From: Deltaproteobacteria bacterium
GTDB lineage: Bacteria; JAGRBM01; JAHCIT01
Assembly (NCBI GenBank): GCA_026129095.1
Contig: JAHCIT010000007.1
Span: forward strand, 1-64,000
DNA length: 64,000 bases
Direction of reading: 5' to 3'
Shown: positions 50,407-57,617 of the stretch, in pieces
Numbering within the stretch: position 1 is the first letter of the stretch
How the letters are laid out: each line of letters opens with the position of its first letter
Translations under genes and position numbers: made by a program
The notes under the pieces: model-generated
The model's input: only the letters and a program-made list of their open reading frames with translations
Told to the model about the DNA's origin: nothing
The model's database searches: none

Positions 50407-51012
50407 ATGACTACCAAAACCCGTAAACCGGCTTCCAGGCGGCCCCACAAGGGTCAGGTGGTCCACACAACGGCACTAACTGTTGAGAACGAGCCACTAC
50501 CACGACCTGCGGCCGAGGAAACCGGAGCTGTGGCGGCTGGCGGAGACTTCTATCAGAAATGGCGGGCGAATTTGCGCCAGTGGGTTGCGAAGCGAAATAC
50601 ACCACCACGCCTCGCTGATGTCATTCTCGTTCTGCCCGATTTTGTTCATCTTCTGGTGAGACTGATGGCCGACGAGCGGATGCCCCTGAGGGAAAAGCTC
50701 ATTATCGGCTCGGCACTGGCTTATTTCGCCCTGCCGATTGATCTGGCTGCCGAGATCGTGCTGGGACCAATCGGCTACCTGGATGACATCCTGCTTGCCC
50801 TATTCATCCTCGACCGCATGGTGAACAAGATTGATGCCAGTATCCTGCGCGAGCACTGGGCTGGCGATGGCGACGTTCTGCTGGCGATCCGCTCGGCTAC
50901 CGGAAATGTACAGGAAATCATCGGCCCCGGTTTCCGGGGGAGATTCGCACGGATATTTTCCTGGATCAGTTCCTCTGAAAGGAACAATGGCAGCCGAAAG
51001 GAGCCCGCGTGA
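50407..51012 (+). CDS. DUF1232 (YkvA-like) membrane-associated protein
   Basis: The 201-residue protein has a charged N-terminal ~60 residues and then a DUF1232 core: LPDFVHLLVRLMADERMPLREKLIIGSALAYFALPIDL, followed by GPIGYLDDILLALFILDRMV. The core has two hydrophobic segments. Its biochemical role is unknown; relatives are widespread in bacteria. The stop overlaps the GTG of the next gene by 4 bp, so they are co-translated. Confidence 0.85.
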   Translation: MTTKTRKPASRRPHKGQVVHTTALTVENEPLPRPAAEETGAVAAGGDFYQKWRANLRQWVAKRNTPPRLADVILVLPDFVHLLVRLMADERMPLREKLIIGSALAYFALPIDLAAEIVLGPIGYLDDILLALFILDRMVNKIDASILREHWAGDGDVLLAIRSATGNVQEIIGPGFRGRFARIFSWISSSERNNGSRKEPA

Positions 51013-52331
51013 GCCGGCATGCATTTTCCGGGGTCGTGGTTTTTCCCATTCTTCTCCTCGCCTCCGGCTGCATTCTGGGGTCGGCACGGCCACCACTCGG
51101 TGTCTGGGTTCCGGCCGAGGGGGAAAGCCGCCCCCTCAACTCGGCCGATGAAACGGCACTGCTCGCCGAACGGGCCCGCGAGTCGGGGATTACTGACCTT
51201 TTCGTCCAGGTGTTCCGGGGCGGCCGGGCATGGTGGCCATCCGACCAGTTTGAACGTGGACCATACGCCGGCCTTGATCCGGTCGCCGATCTCATCCAGC
51301 GAACCCGGCCCCACGGAATCCGGGTACACGCATGGATCAATGTCTACAGCCTGAGTACCCGGCCATCGGCAAAAGCCCTGAAACGCTTACCTGAATCCGC
51401 CTGGACCCGCGACAACCTTGGCCGGAGCGTCGTCGCCTACAGCGGCGAATCGCGGGAGTCGCTGGAGGCCGATATCGATTCACCCGGCCTCTGGCTGGAC
51501 CCCGCCTCACCTGACGCACAGGCATTTATTCTGGCCGCTGTGGACGAATTGACAGCACGCTATCCGCAGCTCGCCGGTATTCACCTTGATTTCGTGCGCT
51601 ATCCCTATGCCCTCCCCATGAAGCCAGCCGCGAATCTTGCGCGTGGCATCGAATTCGGATTTGGTGATGCCGCCATCGAGAGATTTGAGAAAGAGACTGG
51701 AATGGAGGTTCCATTCCAGGGAGTAACCGGCGAATCCGCCCGGAAGTTTGCCGACTGGCGACGCGAACAGATCACTCAGCTGGTTCATGAAATCCGCAAG
51801 CGTACAAAAAAGAAGATGCGGCTGTCGGCTGCCGTACTTGCGTGGCAGGACCGGGCATATCTGTCGTCATTCCAGGACTGGCGCCGGTGGCTGGAGGAAG
51901 GTGCAATCGATTTTGCCGTGCCGATGGCCTACTCCCGCGACGACCGGTTCTTCCGGTACCTTGCCACATCCTCCATGGCGACCCGTCCGCCGGGGGAGCC
52001 CCCGCATGCACGGGTCTGGGTGGGGCTCGGCGCATGGGATATCGGTGCTGACCCGGACGCCTTCCACACGCAACTTGATATTGCGGCTGCGGTGCAGCCC
52101 GACGGTGTGGTGCTGTTCTCTTATGACAACATTGCGAAGAGCCCGGCGCTGATCGAAATACTCAGGCGATGGAACCGGGGCGAATCTGCCCCTCCCCCAC
52201 CCGGCACCCCAGAGGAACCCAAGTCCCTCATTGACTACATTGATTGGGACCAGCGGCAATACCGCAAGCAGCAGGAAGCAGAACGGGTAAAATCGGGCAG
52301 CCCGCCATCCAGCCACGAGACACGGCCCTAA
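51009..52331 (+). CDS. glycosyl-hydrolase-like GHL10 family lipoprotein (DUF187-type)
   Basis: The 440-residue protein has a signal ending in lipobox LASGC (Cys near 21). The mature domain has the GHL10 pattern: VWVPAEGES, ITDLFVQVFRGGRAWWPS, GIRVHAWINVYS, LWLDPASPDAQAFILAAVDEL, and GIHLDFVRYPY. It likely binds or cleaves peptidoglycan or another envelope glycan, but the activity in this family is not well established. A GTG start overlaps the DUF1232 stop. Confidence 0.8.
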   Translation: MSRHAFSGVVVFPILLLASGCILGSARPPLGVWVPAEGESRPLNSADETALLAERARESGITDLFVQVFRGGRAWWPSDQFERGPYAGLDPVADLIQRTRPHGIRVHAWINVYSLSTRPSAKALKRLPESAWTRDNLGRSVVAYSGESRESLEADIDSPGLWLDPASPDAQAFILAAVDELTARYPQLAGIHLDFVRYPYALPMKPAANLARGIEFGFGDAAIERFEKETGMEVPFQGVTGESARKFADWRREQITQLVHEIRKRTKKKMRLSAAVLAWQDRAYLSSFQDWRRWLEEGAIDFAVPMAYSRDDRFFRYLATSSMATRPPGEPPHARVWVGLGAWDIGADPDAFHTQLDIAAAVQPDGVVLFSYDNIAKSPALIEILRRWNRGESAPPPPGTPEEPKSLIDYIDWDQRQYRKQQEAERVKSGSPPSSHETRP

Positions 52332-52337
52332 CCGCCC

Positions 52338-53816
52338 ATGTACCCTGAAGAAACCAGCACTCCGGCGGCCAATGCGTCACTCCGGGTGCTGGTGTGCATG
52401 GGAGCCGGAATGTCCGTGTGGCTGCTGGCAGCCACTGCACTTGAGCCATCGGCTGCAAAAATGGCTGGGATCCTCGCTGCGGTCATTCTCCTGTGGATTA
52501 CGGAATCGGTTCCGCTGGCCATCCCGGGAATCGTGGGAACCGCCTTCGCCGCCAGCATTGGCATCGTCCCGGTCCGCGATGCCTTTGGCCCTCTAGCCGA
52601 CCGCAATCTCCTGCTTTTCATAGGCAGTTTTCTGTTGGCACATGCCGTCGAAAAGCACGGCCTTTCACAGCGCATCGCTTACGGAGCCCTCTCCCTGAAC
52701 ATTGTCGGCGGATCGCCACGCCGGGTGTTCTGGACGATTTCGGCAGTCAGTTTCCTGCTGTCAGCCTGGGTGTCGAATACCGCCACCTGCGCCATGATGC
52801 TGCCCATAGCGGTCGGGATCATCACCCGCATCCGGGCCGGCAAGGGAACCCCCGCCGCACGGGACTTCGCCTTCGCACTTGCATTTACCTGTACCTTCTC
52901 GGCCAGCATCGGCGGCCTCATGACCCCCGTCGGCACACCGCCAAACCTCATCGGGCTCGCCCAGCTCGAACGGGTCGCGGGGATCACTGTCACCTTTCCG
53001 CACTGGTTCGCCACGGTTTCGCCGCCCGCAATTGCCATCTGGATGCTCGGTATGCTTGTACTCGAACGGTCATTCCTGAAAAGCCCGGAAAAGCTGGAGT
53101 TGCACCCTGCGTATGCAAGGGAAAAGTTCAACGAACTGGGCCCGATGGGTTCCGGCGAGCGGTGGACGCTTGCCATGCTGCTCTGCACCGTCTCGGCTTG
53201 GGTGATTCCACCCGGGATTGTGGCCACAGGCATCGGCGGCAAGGAGTTCGGGGAGTCGCTTACGCGACTCCTGCCCGAGGCATTTGTCCCGCTTCTTTTC
53301 ACATTTCCGCTGTTCGCAGCCGGCAGCCGGCGAGACAGCCTGGGTTCCAGGCGGCCGGTCCTCGACGCCCGGGATTTCGGCTCGCTCGACTGGAATACCA
53401 TCTTCCTCTATGGCGGCGGCTTGTGTATCGGTGCGCTGATCGACAAAAGCGGACTCGCCAGTGTCATCAGCACCGGGTTTACCCGGCTGCCCATTTCGTC
53501 GCCCCTGCTCATTCTTCTCGCCGGAGTGACTCTCGCGGCCGTTATGAGCGAGTTCGCCTCAAATACCGCATCAGCCAATATCATCGCGCCGATACTTGCC
53601 GTTGCTGCTGGCGCGTTCGATATCCCGGCAGATCACCTGATGCTGGCCGCCACTGCCGCCTGCACCCTCGGTTTTCTGCTGCCGGTATCCACCCCGCTTA
53701 ACGCAATGATCTATGCGACGGGGGAAGTCCCCTTGAGACGGATGATCAGGTACGGTCTCGTCATGGATATTATCGGCATCGTGGTACTGACCGCCTGGTT
53801 CCGGCTGATGATGTAA
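52338..53816 (+). CDS. DASS/SLC13-type anion permease
   Basis: The 492-residue inner membrane transporter has about 11-12 helices and both SNT motifs: SNTATCAMMLPIA (about 145-157) and SNTASANIIAPIL (about 413-425). LLLFIGSFLLAHAVEKHGL lies near 93-111. This family moves di- and tricarboxylates or sulfate with Na+. It follows the GHL10 gene by 6 bp. The substrate is undetermined. Confidence 0.88.
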   Translation: MYPEETSTPAANASLRVLVCMGAGMSVWLLAATALEPSAAKMAGILAAVILLWITESVPLAIPGIVGTAFAASIGIVPVRDAFGPLADRNLLLFIGSFLLAHAVEKHGLSQRIAYGALSLNIVGGSPRRVFWTISAVSFLLSAWVSNTATCAMMLPIAVGIITRIRAGKGTPAARDFAFALAFTCTFSASIGGLMTPVGTPPNLIGLAQLERVAGITVTFPHWFATVSPPAIAIWMLGMLVLERSFLKSPEKLELHPAYAREKFNELGPMGSGERWTLAMLLCTVSAWVIPPGIVATGIGGKEFGESLTRLLPEAFVPLLFTFPLFAAGSRRDSLGSRRPVLDARDFGSLDWNTIFLYGGGLCIGALIDKSGLASVISTGFTRLPISSPLLILLAGVTLAAVMSEFASNTASANIIAPILAVAAGAFDIPADHLMLAATAACTLGFLLPVSTPLNAMIYATGEVPLRRMIRYGLVMDIIGIVVLTAWFRLMM

Positions 53817-53867
53817 CGGTCTGAATGATCTTCAGCCTCGCCAGAGTTCCCGCTTGCCTTGCTCCGG

Positions 53868-53887
53868 CTGAATAGTCATTCATTCAG
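53868..53887. promoter_or_regulatory. FadR-type operator-like palindrome before acyl-CoA dehydrogenase
   Basis: CTGAATAGTCATTCATTCAG has matching arms CTGAAT and ATTCAG. On the minus strand it resembles the TGAATGA-centre-TCATTCA site of TetR-type FadR in Bacillus. It lies 36 bp before the acyl-CoA dehydrogenase start. It is a plausible fatty-acid-responsive operator. Confidence 0.5.
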
Positions 53888-53923
53888 GGGCATAACCGGC
53901 CCGTCCAAGGAGTTTTCAAGAAG

Positions 53924-55078
53924 ATGCACCACCCCCTGCTGACCCCCGACCATGAAACCTTCCGCCAGACAGCACGGCGATTCATCGAGAAGGAAATCAC
54001 CCCCTTCGCCGAGGAGTGGGATGAGGCGGGCTGGTTCCCTTCTGAGATATTCCAGAAACTCGGTTCACAGGGGTTTCTCGGTGCCCATTATCCGGAAAAA
54101 TTCGGCGGCTCTGGACTCGACTTCAGCTACTCCCTCGTGCTGGGAGAAGAGCTAGGAAAGGCAGGACTTGCAGGGCTCTCGATGGCTGTCGCTGTCCATG
54201 TCGGCATGGCAAGCCCACCGATCTACAAGTTCGGCTCCGACTATCTGAAAGAGAGATACCTTCCTCATGTTTGTGCCGGGACCAAGATAGCATGTCTGGG
54301 GATATCCGAACCGGACGCCGGTTCCGACGTGAATGGTATCCGGACCTTCGCCAGGAAGGACGGCGATGATTACGTCATCAACGGCACAAAAATGTGGATC
54401 ACCAACGGAGTCCGGTCGGACTTTGTGCTGCTGGTAGCCCGTACCGAGCAGACGGACAGCCACAAGGGACTGACCCTGTTTGTCGTGGACAAGGACTCAC
54501 CGGGGTTTACCGTATCAAAGCAGATCAAGAAGGTCGGGATGAAATGCTCCGACACGGCGGAACTGGTGTTCGATAACGTGCGCGTTCCCAAGACCCATGT
54601 CGTTGGCGAGGTCGGTAAGGGATTTTACCAGATCATGTGGGAACTCCAGTCCGAACGGATCATTGCCGCCGCGACATCGGTGGGCCGAATGGAAAAATGC
54701 TTTGAATACGCGATCCGGTACGTGAAAGAGCGGAAAGCCTTCGGCAGGCAAGTCATTGACTACCAGGTGACACGCCACAAGCTCGCCGACATGGCGACGA
54801 AGATCGAAACGCTGAAGAACTTCACCTACAACGTTGCACAGGCATGGATAAAGGGAGAATATCCCGTCAAGGAGATATCCATGATCAAGCTGCTGTGCGG
54901 GACGTGGGGCTTCGAAGTCGCCGACATGGCCCTGCAGATGCATGGGGGAAATGGTTATACGATGGAATACCCAATCCAGCGTTACTGGCGGGATTCACGC
55001 CTCACGCGAATCGGCGGCGGTACCGACGAGATCATGCACGAGATCATTTCCCGGGAAATCCTGAAGGAATGGGAGTAA
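53924..55078 (+). CDS. acyl-CoA dehydrogenase
   Basis: The 384-residue flavoenzyme has the N-terminal helix domain HETFRQTARRFIEKEI, the signature CLGISEPDAGSDVNGIRTFA (about 125-144), KMWITNGVRSDF, and the C-terminal MHGGNGYTMEYPIQRYWRD with a Glu near GGTDEIMHEIISREI. It catalyses the first oxidation of acyl-CoA and passes electrons to ETF. A GGAG lies before the ATG. A FadR-like site upstream suggests control by fatty acids. Confidence 0.95.
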   Translation: MHHPLLTPDHETFRQTARRFIEKEITPFAEEWDEAGWFPSEIFQKLGSQGFLGAHYPEKFGGSGLDFSYSLVLGEELGKAGLAGLSMAVAVHVGMASPPIYKFGSDYLKERYLPHVCAGTKIACLGISEPDAGSDVNGIRTFARKDGDDYVINGTKMWITNGVRSDFVLLVARTEQTDSHKGLTLFVVDKDSPGFTVSKQIKKVGMKCSDTAELVFDNVRVPKTHVVGEVGKGFYQIMWELQSERIIAAATSVGRMEKCFEYAIRYVKERKAFGRQVIDYQVTRHKLADMATKIETLKNFTYNVAQAWIKGEYPVKEISMIKLLCGTWGFEVADMALQMHGGNGYTMEYPIQRYWRDSRLTRIGGGTDEIMHEIISREILKEWE

Positions 55079-55125
55079 CCGCCGCTCCCTTCCTTTCCCT
55101 TCTGCCGCCTATACTGGTCACCGGG

Positions 55126-55737
55126 ATGAAGAAACCGATGCTTCTTCTGCTCTGCCTCATTGCAATCCGGCCCGTTGCCGCAGCCGACGGGACATTGCTG
55201 CAGGGGAATGGGGTAGACCTTACGCTCCGTCAATCCGAAGCGCCGCTGACCGACCCTCAGCCGCCGGGCGCACAGGCCCCGAACCTGAGCTTGCGCATGC
55301 AGACGACGGACCGTTTTACCCTTGGGCTCCGTGCGGAACTGGAACGGCTTAACTTCATCGCCCCTGCCACTACCGAGAATCTGGGCTCCAGTTTCACGTT
55401 CATCGAATATCGCCCGCAGTGGACTGAACACAGGCTGTGGGAACATTCCGTGACGCTGCTGGCCGGGAGCCATATCCGGAGCAGTTCACTCTCACTTGCC
55501 CCAGCGCTGAGAGCTGAAACTGGGCTCAACTACCTGGTGTCCGAGAACTGGCGGATCAAAACCAGGCTGGATTGGGATATGGCAGGGGGAAGCCGCTACA
55601 ACGGCCTTTTCGCAACCGACCGGATCACGTTCCGGATCGGGGTCGGTTACCAGTTCTCGCAGCCACCGCCAACGACTCCCCTGCCCGTTACCGGCAGCGG
55701 GCCGCCAGCAGATAACGGCGGTCCTACAATACCTTGA
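55126..55737 (+). CDS. putative outer-membrane beta-barrel-like protein
   Basis: The 203-residue product has a signal peptide (KKPMLLLLCLIAIRPVAAAD, cleavage near 20). It is rich in alternating aromatic/polar strands such as LRMQTTDRFTLGLRAELERLNF and FTFIEYRPQWTEHRLWEHSVTLLAG, and ends in a Pro-rich tail. It could be a small barrel or periplasmic protein; no family is recognised. The ATG at 55126 is 47 bp after the acyl-CoA dehydrogenase stop. It overlaps a convergent arsC-like gene by 14 bp. Confidence 0.6.
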   Translation: MKKPMLLLLCLIAIRPVAAADGTLLQGNGVDLTLRQSEAPLTDPQPPGAQAPNLSLRMQTTDRFTLGLRAELERLNFIAPATTENLGSSFTFIEYRPQWTEHRLWEHSVTLLAGSHIRSSSLSLAPALRAETGLNYLVSENWRIKTRLDWDMAGGSRYNGLFATDRITFRIGVGYQFSQPPPTTPLPVTGSGPPADNGGPTIP

Positions 55738-56074
55738 GCGCGTCTTCCGGCTTCGGCCGTCCCAGCGCCGCCTTCTTCCCGTTCACGACGATCGGCCGCT
55801 GGATGAGGCGCGGGTGCCTTACCATCGCGGCGATGAGTTCCTTGCGGGTTTTCTTCGGATCGGCAAGCCGGAGTTTCGTGTACTCATCCTCCTTGGTCCG
55901 AATGGCCTCGCGCGGCTCCATGCCAAGGAGTTTCAAAAGGCTATCCAGTTCGGTTTCGGTCAGCGGCTCCTTCAGGTAGTCACGGATAACGGGGGCAGCC
56001 CCTTTCGACCGGAGCAGGTCCAGCGTTTTCCGTGACGTGGAGCATTTGGGGTTGTGGTAGATCGTGACCGGCAT
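55724..56074 (-). CDS. arsC: ArsC-family arsenate reductase (glutaredoxin-type)
   Basis: The 116-residue protein has the ArsC active site YHNPKCSTSRKTLDLL (Cys near 12), plus conserved Arg in LRLADP, RHPRLIQRPIVV. It reduces arsenate with glutathione/glutaredoxin electrons, or may serve as a YffB-type relative. AAAGGAG lies just before the ATG at 56074; a GTG 6 bp upstream overlaps the ribosome site and is rejected. No other ars genes are near. It lies 10 bp after the methyltransferase gene. Confidence 0.85.
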   Translation of the reverse strand: MPVTIYHNPKCSTSRKTLDLLRSKGAAPVIRDYLKEPLTETELDSLLKLLGMEPREAIRTKEDEYTKLRLADPKKTRKELIAAMVRHPRLIQRPIVVNGKKAALGRPKPEDALKVL

Positions 56075-56084
56075 GATCACTCCT

Positions 56085-56960
56085 TTATGCTGCTGGCTTT
56101 CTTGCGTGTTGCGCCCTTGCCTCGATCATCAGCACAACCGGCCCGTATTGCTTGCGTTCACCGGGGACAAGCCCAGACGCCCGGAACATGCCGTCCAGTT
56201 CGCTCTCGTCAAAGAACCGGAGGCCGGAGAACCTGCTGGATAGCCGTTCAGCGGCACGGATCCACGGTGTTCTGGAAGTCCGGGTAGTAAGCAGACAGAA
56301 GGCGCCGCCTTTCTTCAGCAAACCACCCACAGCCTGCGTAACGGCCGTTGGATCAGGGAAAAGATGGAATGCCGCCATACAGGTCGCATGACTGAACTGG
56401 GCCCGCTTCCGGAACGGCAGGTTCTGGACGTCGGCACGAATGTAGATGACGTTTCCAATACCATCGGCCGCTGCCAGCTTGACGGCTTCCTTCAGCATGG
56501 GACCGGAAATGTCCACACCTATTACGTCACCTGTAGCGCCCTTGGCGCCGTCCCCGGCCACCAGTTTGGCCAGCGGGCGGGTATACAGTCCCGGCCCGCA
56601 GGCAAGATCCAGCAGACGATCCCCCGGCTCCAGCCTGAGCCAGCGGGTGACAGTGCGAAGCTCTTCGTCGAACGTGAGCCCTGGCGATACAGCCCGGACC
56701 AGTTGCGGACGCCACTGTTCTTCATAAATCCGGGTAATAGGTGCCATCTCCATCAGCCGCTGCGACGGTGATGGACGACGTCTGCCATTCATGACGAAAT
56801 CAGGCACCCCATCCCGTACCGGATAGGCCCGGCTGCAACTGGAGCAGCGAAGCTCTCCGTCAATGAGGCGGCCGTTCCGGGGGAGAGGCGACGGACCCGC
56901 AGCCAGTTCCTGATGCCCACAAGCGGGACAGGCGAATATATCCAGTAGAGAGAGTTTCAT
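56085..56960 (-). CDS. SAM methyltransferase with N-terminal Trm112-like zinc domain
   Basis: The 291-residue protein begins with a zinc ribbon: CPACG (11-15) and CSSCSRAYPV (39-48), the Trm112/UPF0434 type. A methyltransferase domain follows, with LLDLACGPGLYTRPLAK (about 112-128), GVDISGPML and a LLKKGGAFCLLTTR strand. It resembles UbiE/RlmA-like enzymes, acting on tRNA, rRNA or a small molecule. It is co-directional with arsC. The gap upstream contains the candidate ncRNA on the other strand. Confidence 0.75.
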   Translation of the reverse strand: MKLSLLDIFACPACGHQELAAGPSPLPRNGRLIDGELRCSSCSRAYPVRDGVPDFVMNGRRRPSPSQRLMEMAPITRIYEEQWRPQLVRAVSPGLTFDEELRTVTRWLRLEPGDRLLDLACGPGLYTRPLAKLVAGDGAKGATGDVIGVDISGPMLKEAVKLAAADGIGNVIYIRADVQNLPFRKRAQFSHATCMAAFHLFPDPTAVTQAVGGLLKKGGAFCLLTTRTSRTPWIRAAERLSSRFSGLRFFDESELDGMFRASGLVPGERKQYGPVVLMIEARAQHARKPAA

Positions 56961-57055
56961 GGCGCTAAAAGTGTGACCCCGCTTACAACCGGCCTCCCTG
57001 CAACTGTTTCATTCCTGTCATGCAAAAGAAAAGCGCCTGGCACGGGTTTTACCGG

Positions 57056-57080
57056 CCCTTTACGCAGCCCCCGTAAAGGG
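57056..57080. repeat. perfect 9-bp hairpin upstream of ncRNA candidate
   Basis: CCCTTTACG (57056-57064) and CGTAAAGGG (57072-57080) are perfect complements around a 7-nt loop. No T-run follows. The hairpin could be an upstream operator of the candidate RNA or the end of the methyltransferase gene's promoter region. Confidence 0.4.
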
Positions 57081-57106
57081 ACGTAACCTTGCACTGCCTG
57101 TAAGTT

Positions 57107-57279
57107 GGCTCACAGGGTATCCGGAATGGCCGCGCTAGACTGTAAGCAAGTCCGGGCACGAGTGCGGAAGGAAGTCCGCCCACGCAGATACCCCAAGGCA
57201 CTCCGGTCCGGATGGTACCCAAACCCTTCTTCCCTCTACCCGAGCGGTCGTGTTGAGCCACACGGCCGCTCACCTTTTC
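57107..57279 (+). ncRNA. candidate structured non-coding RNA ended by intrinsic terminator
   Basis: The 325-bp gap between two minus-strand genes holds plus-strand structure. GGCTCA (57107-57112) can pair with TGAGCC (57254-57259). GGGTATC (57115-57121) pairs perfectly with GATACCC (57187-57193), and GCGGA/TCCGC (57164-57179) forms an inner hairpin with loop AGGAAG. A strong terminator follows. GGAAGGAAG recalls the SRP RNA loop but the apical stem does not match, and it is too short for RNase P RNA. Class unassigned. Confidence 0.45.
57242..57279 (+). terminator. intrinsic terminator of the candidate ncRNA
   Basis: GAGCGGTCGTG (57242-57252) pairs with CACGGCCGCTC (57261-57271), with one G-T pair and an 8-nt loop, then ACCTTTT. 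The T-run is on the plus strand only. No plus-strand protein gene ends here, so it most likely ends a small RNA. Confidence 0.65.
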
Positions 57280-57285
57280 GGCTGA

Positions 57286-57615
57286 TCAGTACCGGGGCAT
57301 ATCGGGATCAATTTCCCGGGCCCATCGTTCCACACCGCCAGCGAGAGACCATACTTCCTTCATGCCCAGTTGCTGCTTCAGGAAAGCGGCCGCATTCAGC
57401 GACCTCACCCCATGATGGCATATGGTAACAACCGGCAGGCCGGGCGGGATATCCGGCGCGACATCTTCAAACCGGGAAAGCGGGAACAGGCTGGATCCAG
57501 GTATCCGGCAGATATCGAACTCATGCACTTCGCGCACGTCGCAAAGGAATAGTGGCCGCTTTTCCTCAAGCCACGCCTTAAGCTCGGCTGGCGTGATTTC
57601 CCATCCTGAGGCCAT
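57286..57615 (-). CDS. single-domain rhodanese (sulfurtransferase)
   Basis: The 109-residue protein contains the whole rhodanese fold: LFLCDVREVHEFDICRIPGS (22-41) and active-site loop TICHHGVRS, where Cys carries persulfide. The C-terminal VWSLAGGVERWAREI is typical. It transfers sulfane sulfur to cyanide, thiols or sulfur carriers. It begins 3 bp after the cyclase stop, so the two genes are co-transcribed. It is a possible sulfur donor for other pathways, though its partner is unknown. Confidence 0.9.
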   Translation of the reverse strand: MASGWEITPAELKAWLEEKRPLFLCDVREVHEFDICRIPGSSLFPLSRFEDVAPDIPPGLPVVTICHHGVRSLNAAAFLKQQLGMKEVWSLAGGVERWAREIDPDMPRY

Positions 57616-57617
57616 AT

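Noticed and set aside
57146-57194. Possible SRP RNA or RNase P RNA
   Set aside because: The apical stem around GGAAGGAAG does not pair as in SRP RNA, and the distance to the terminator is too short for RNase P, whose 3' ACAGAA-type motif is absent.
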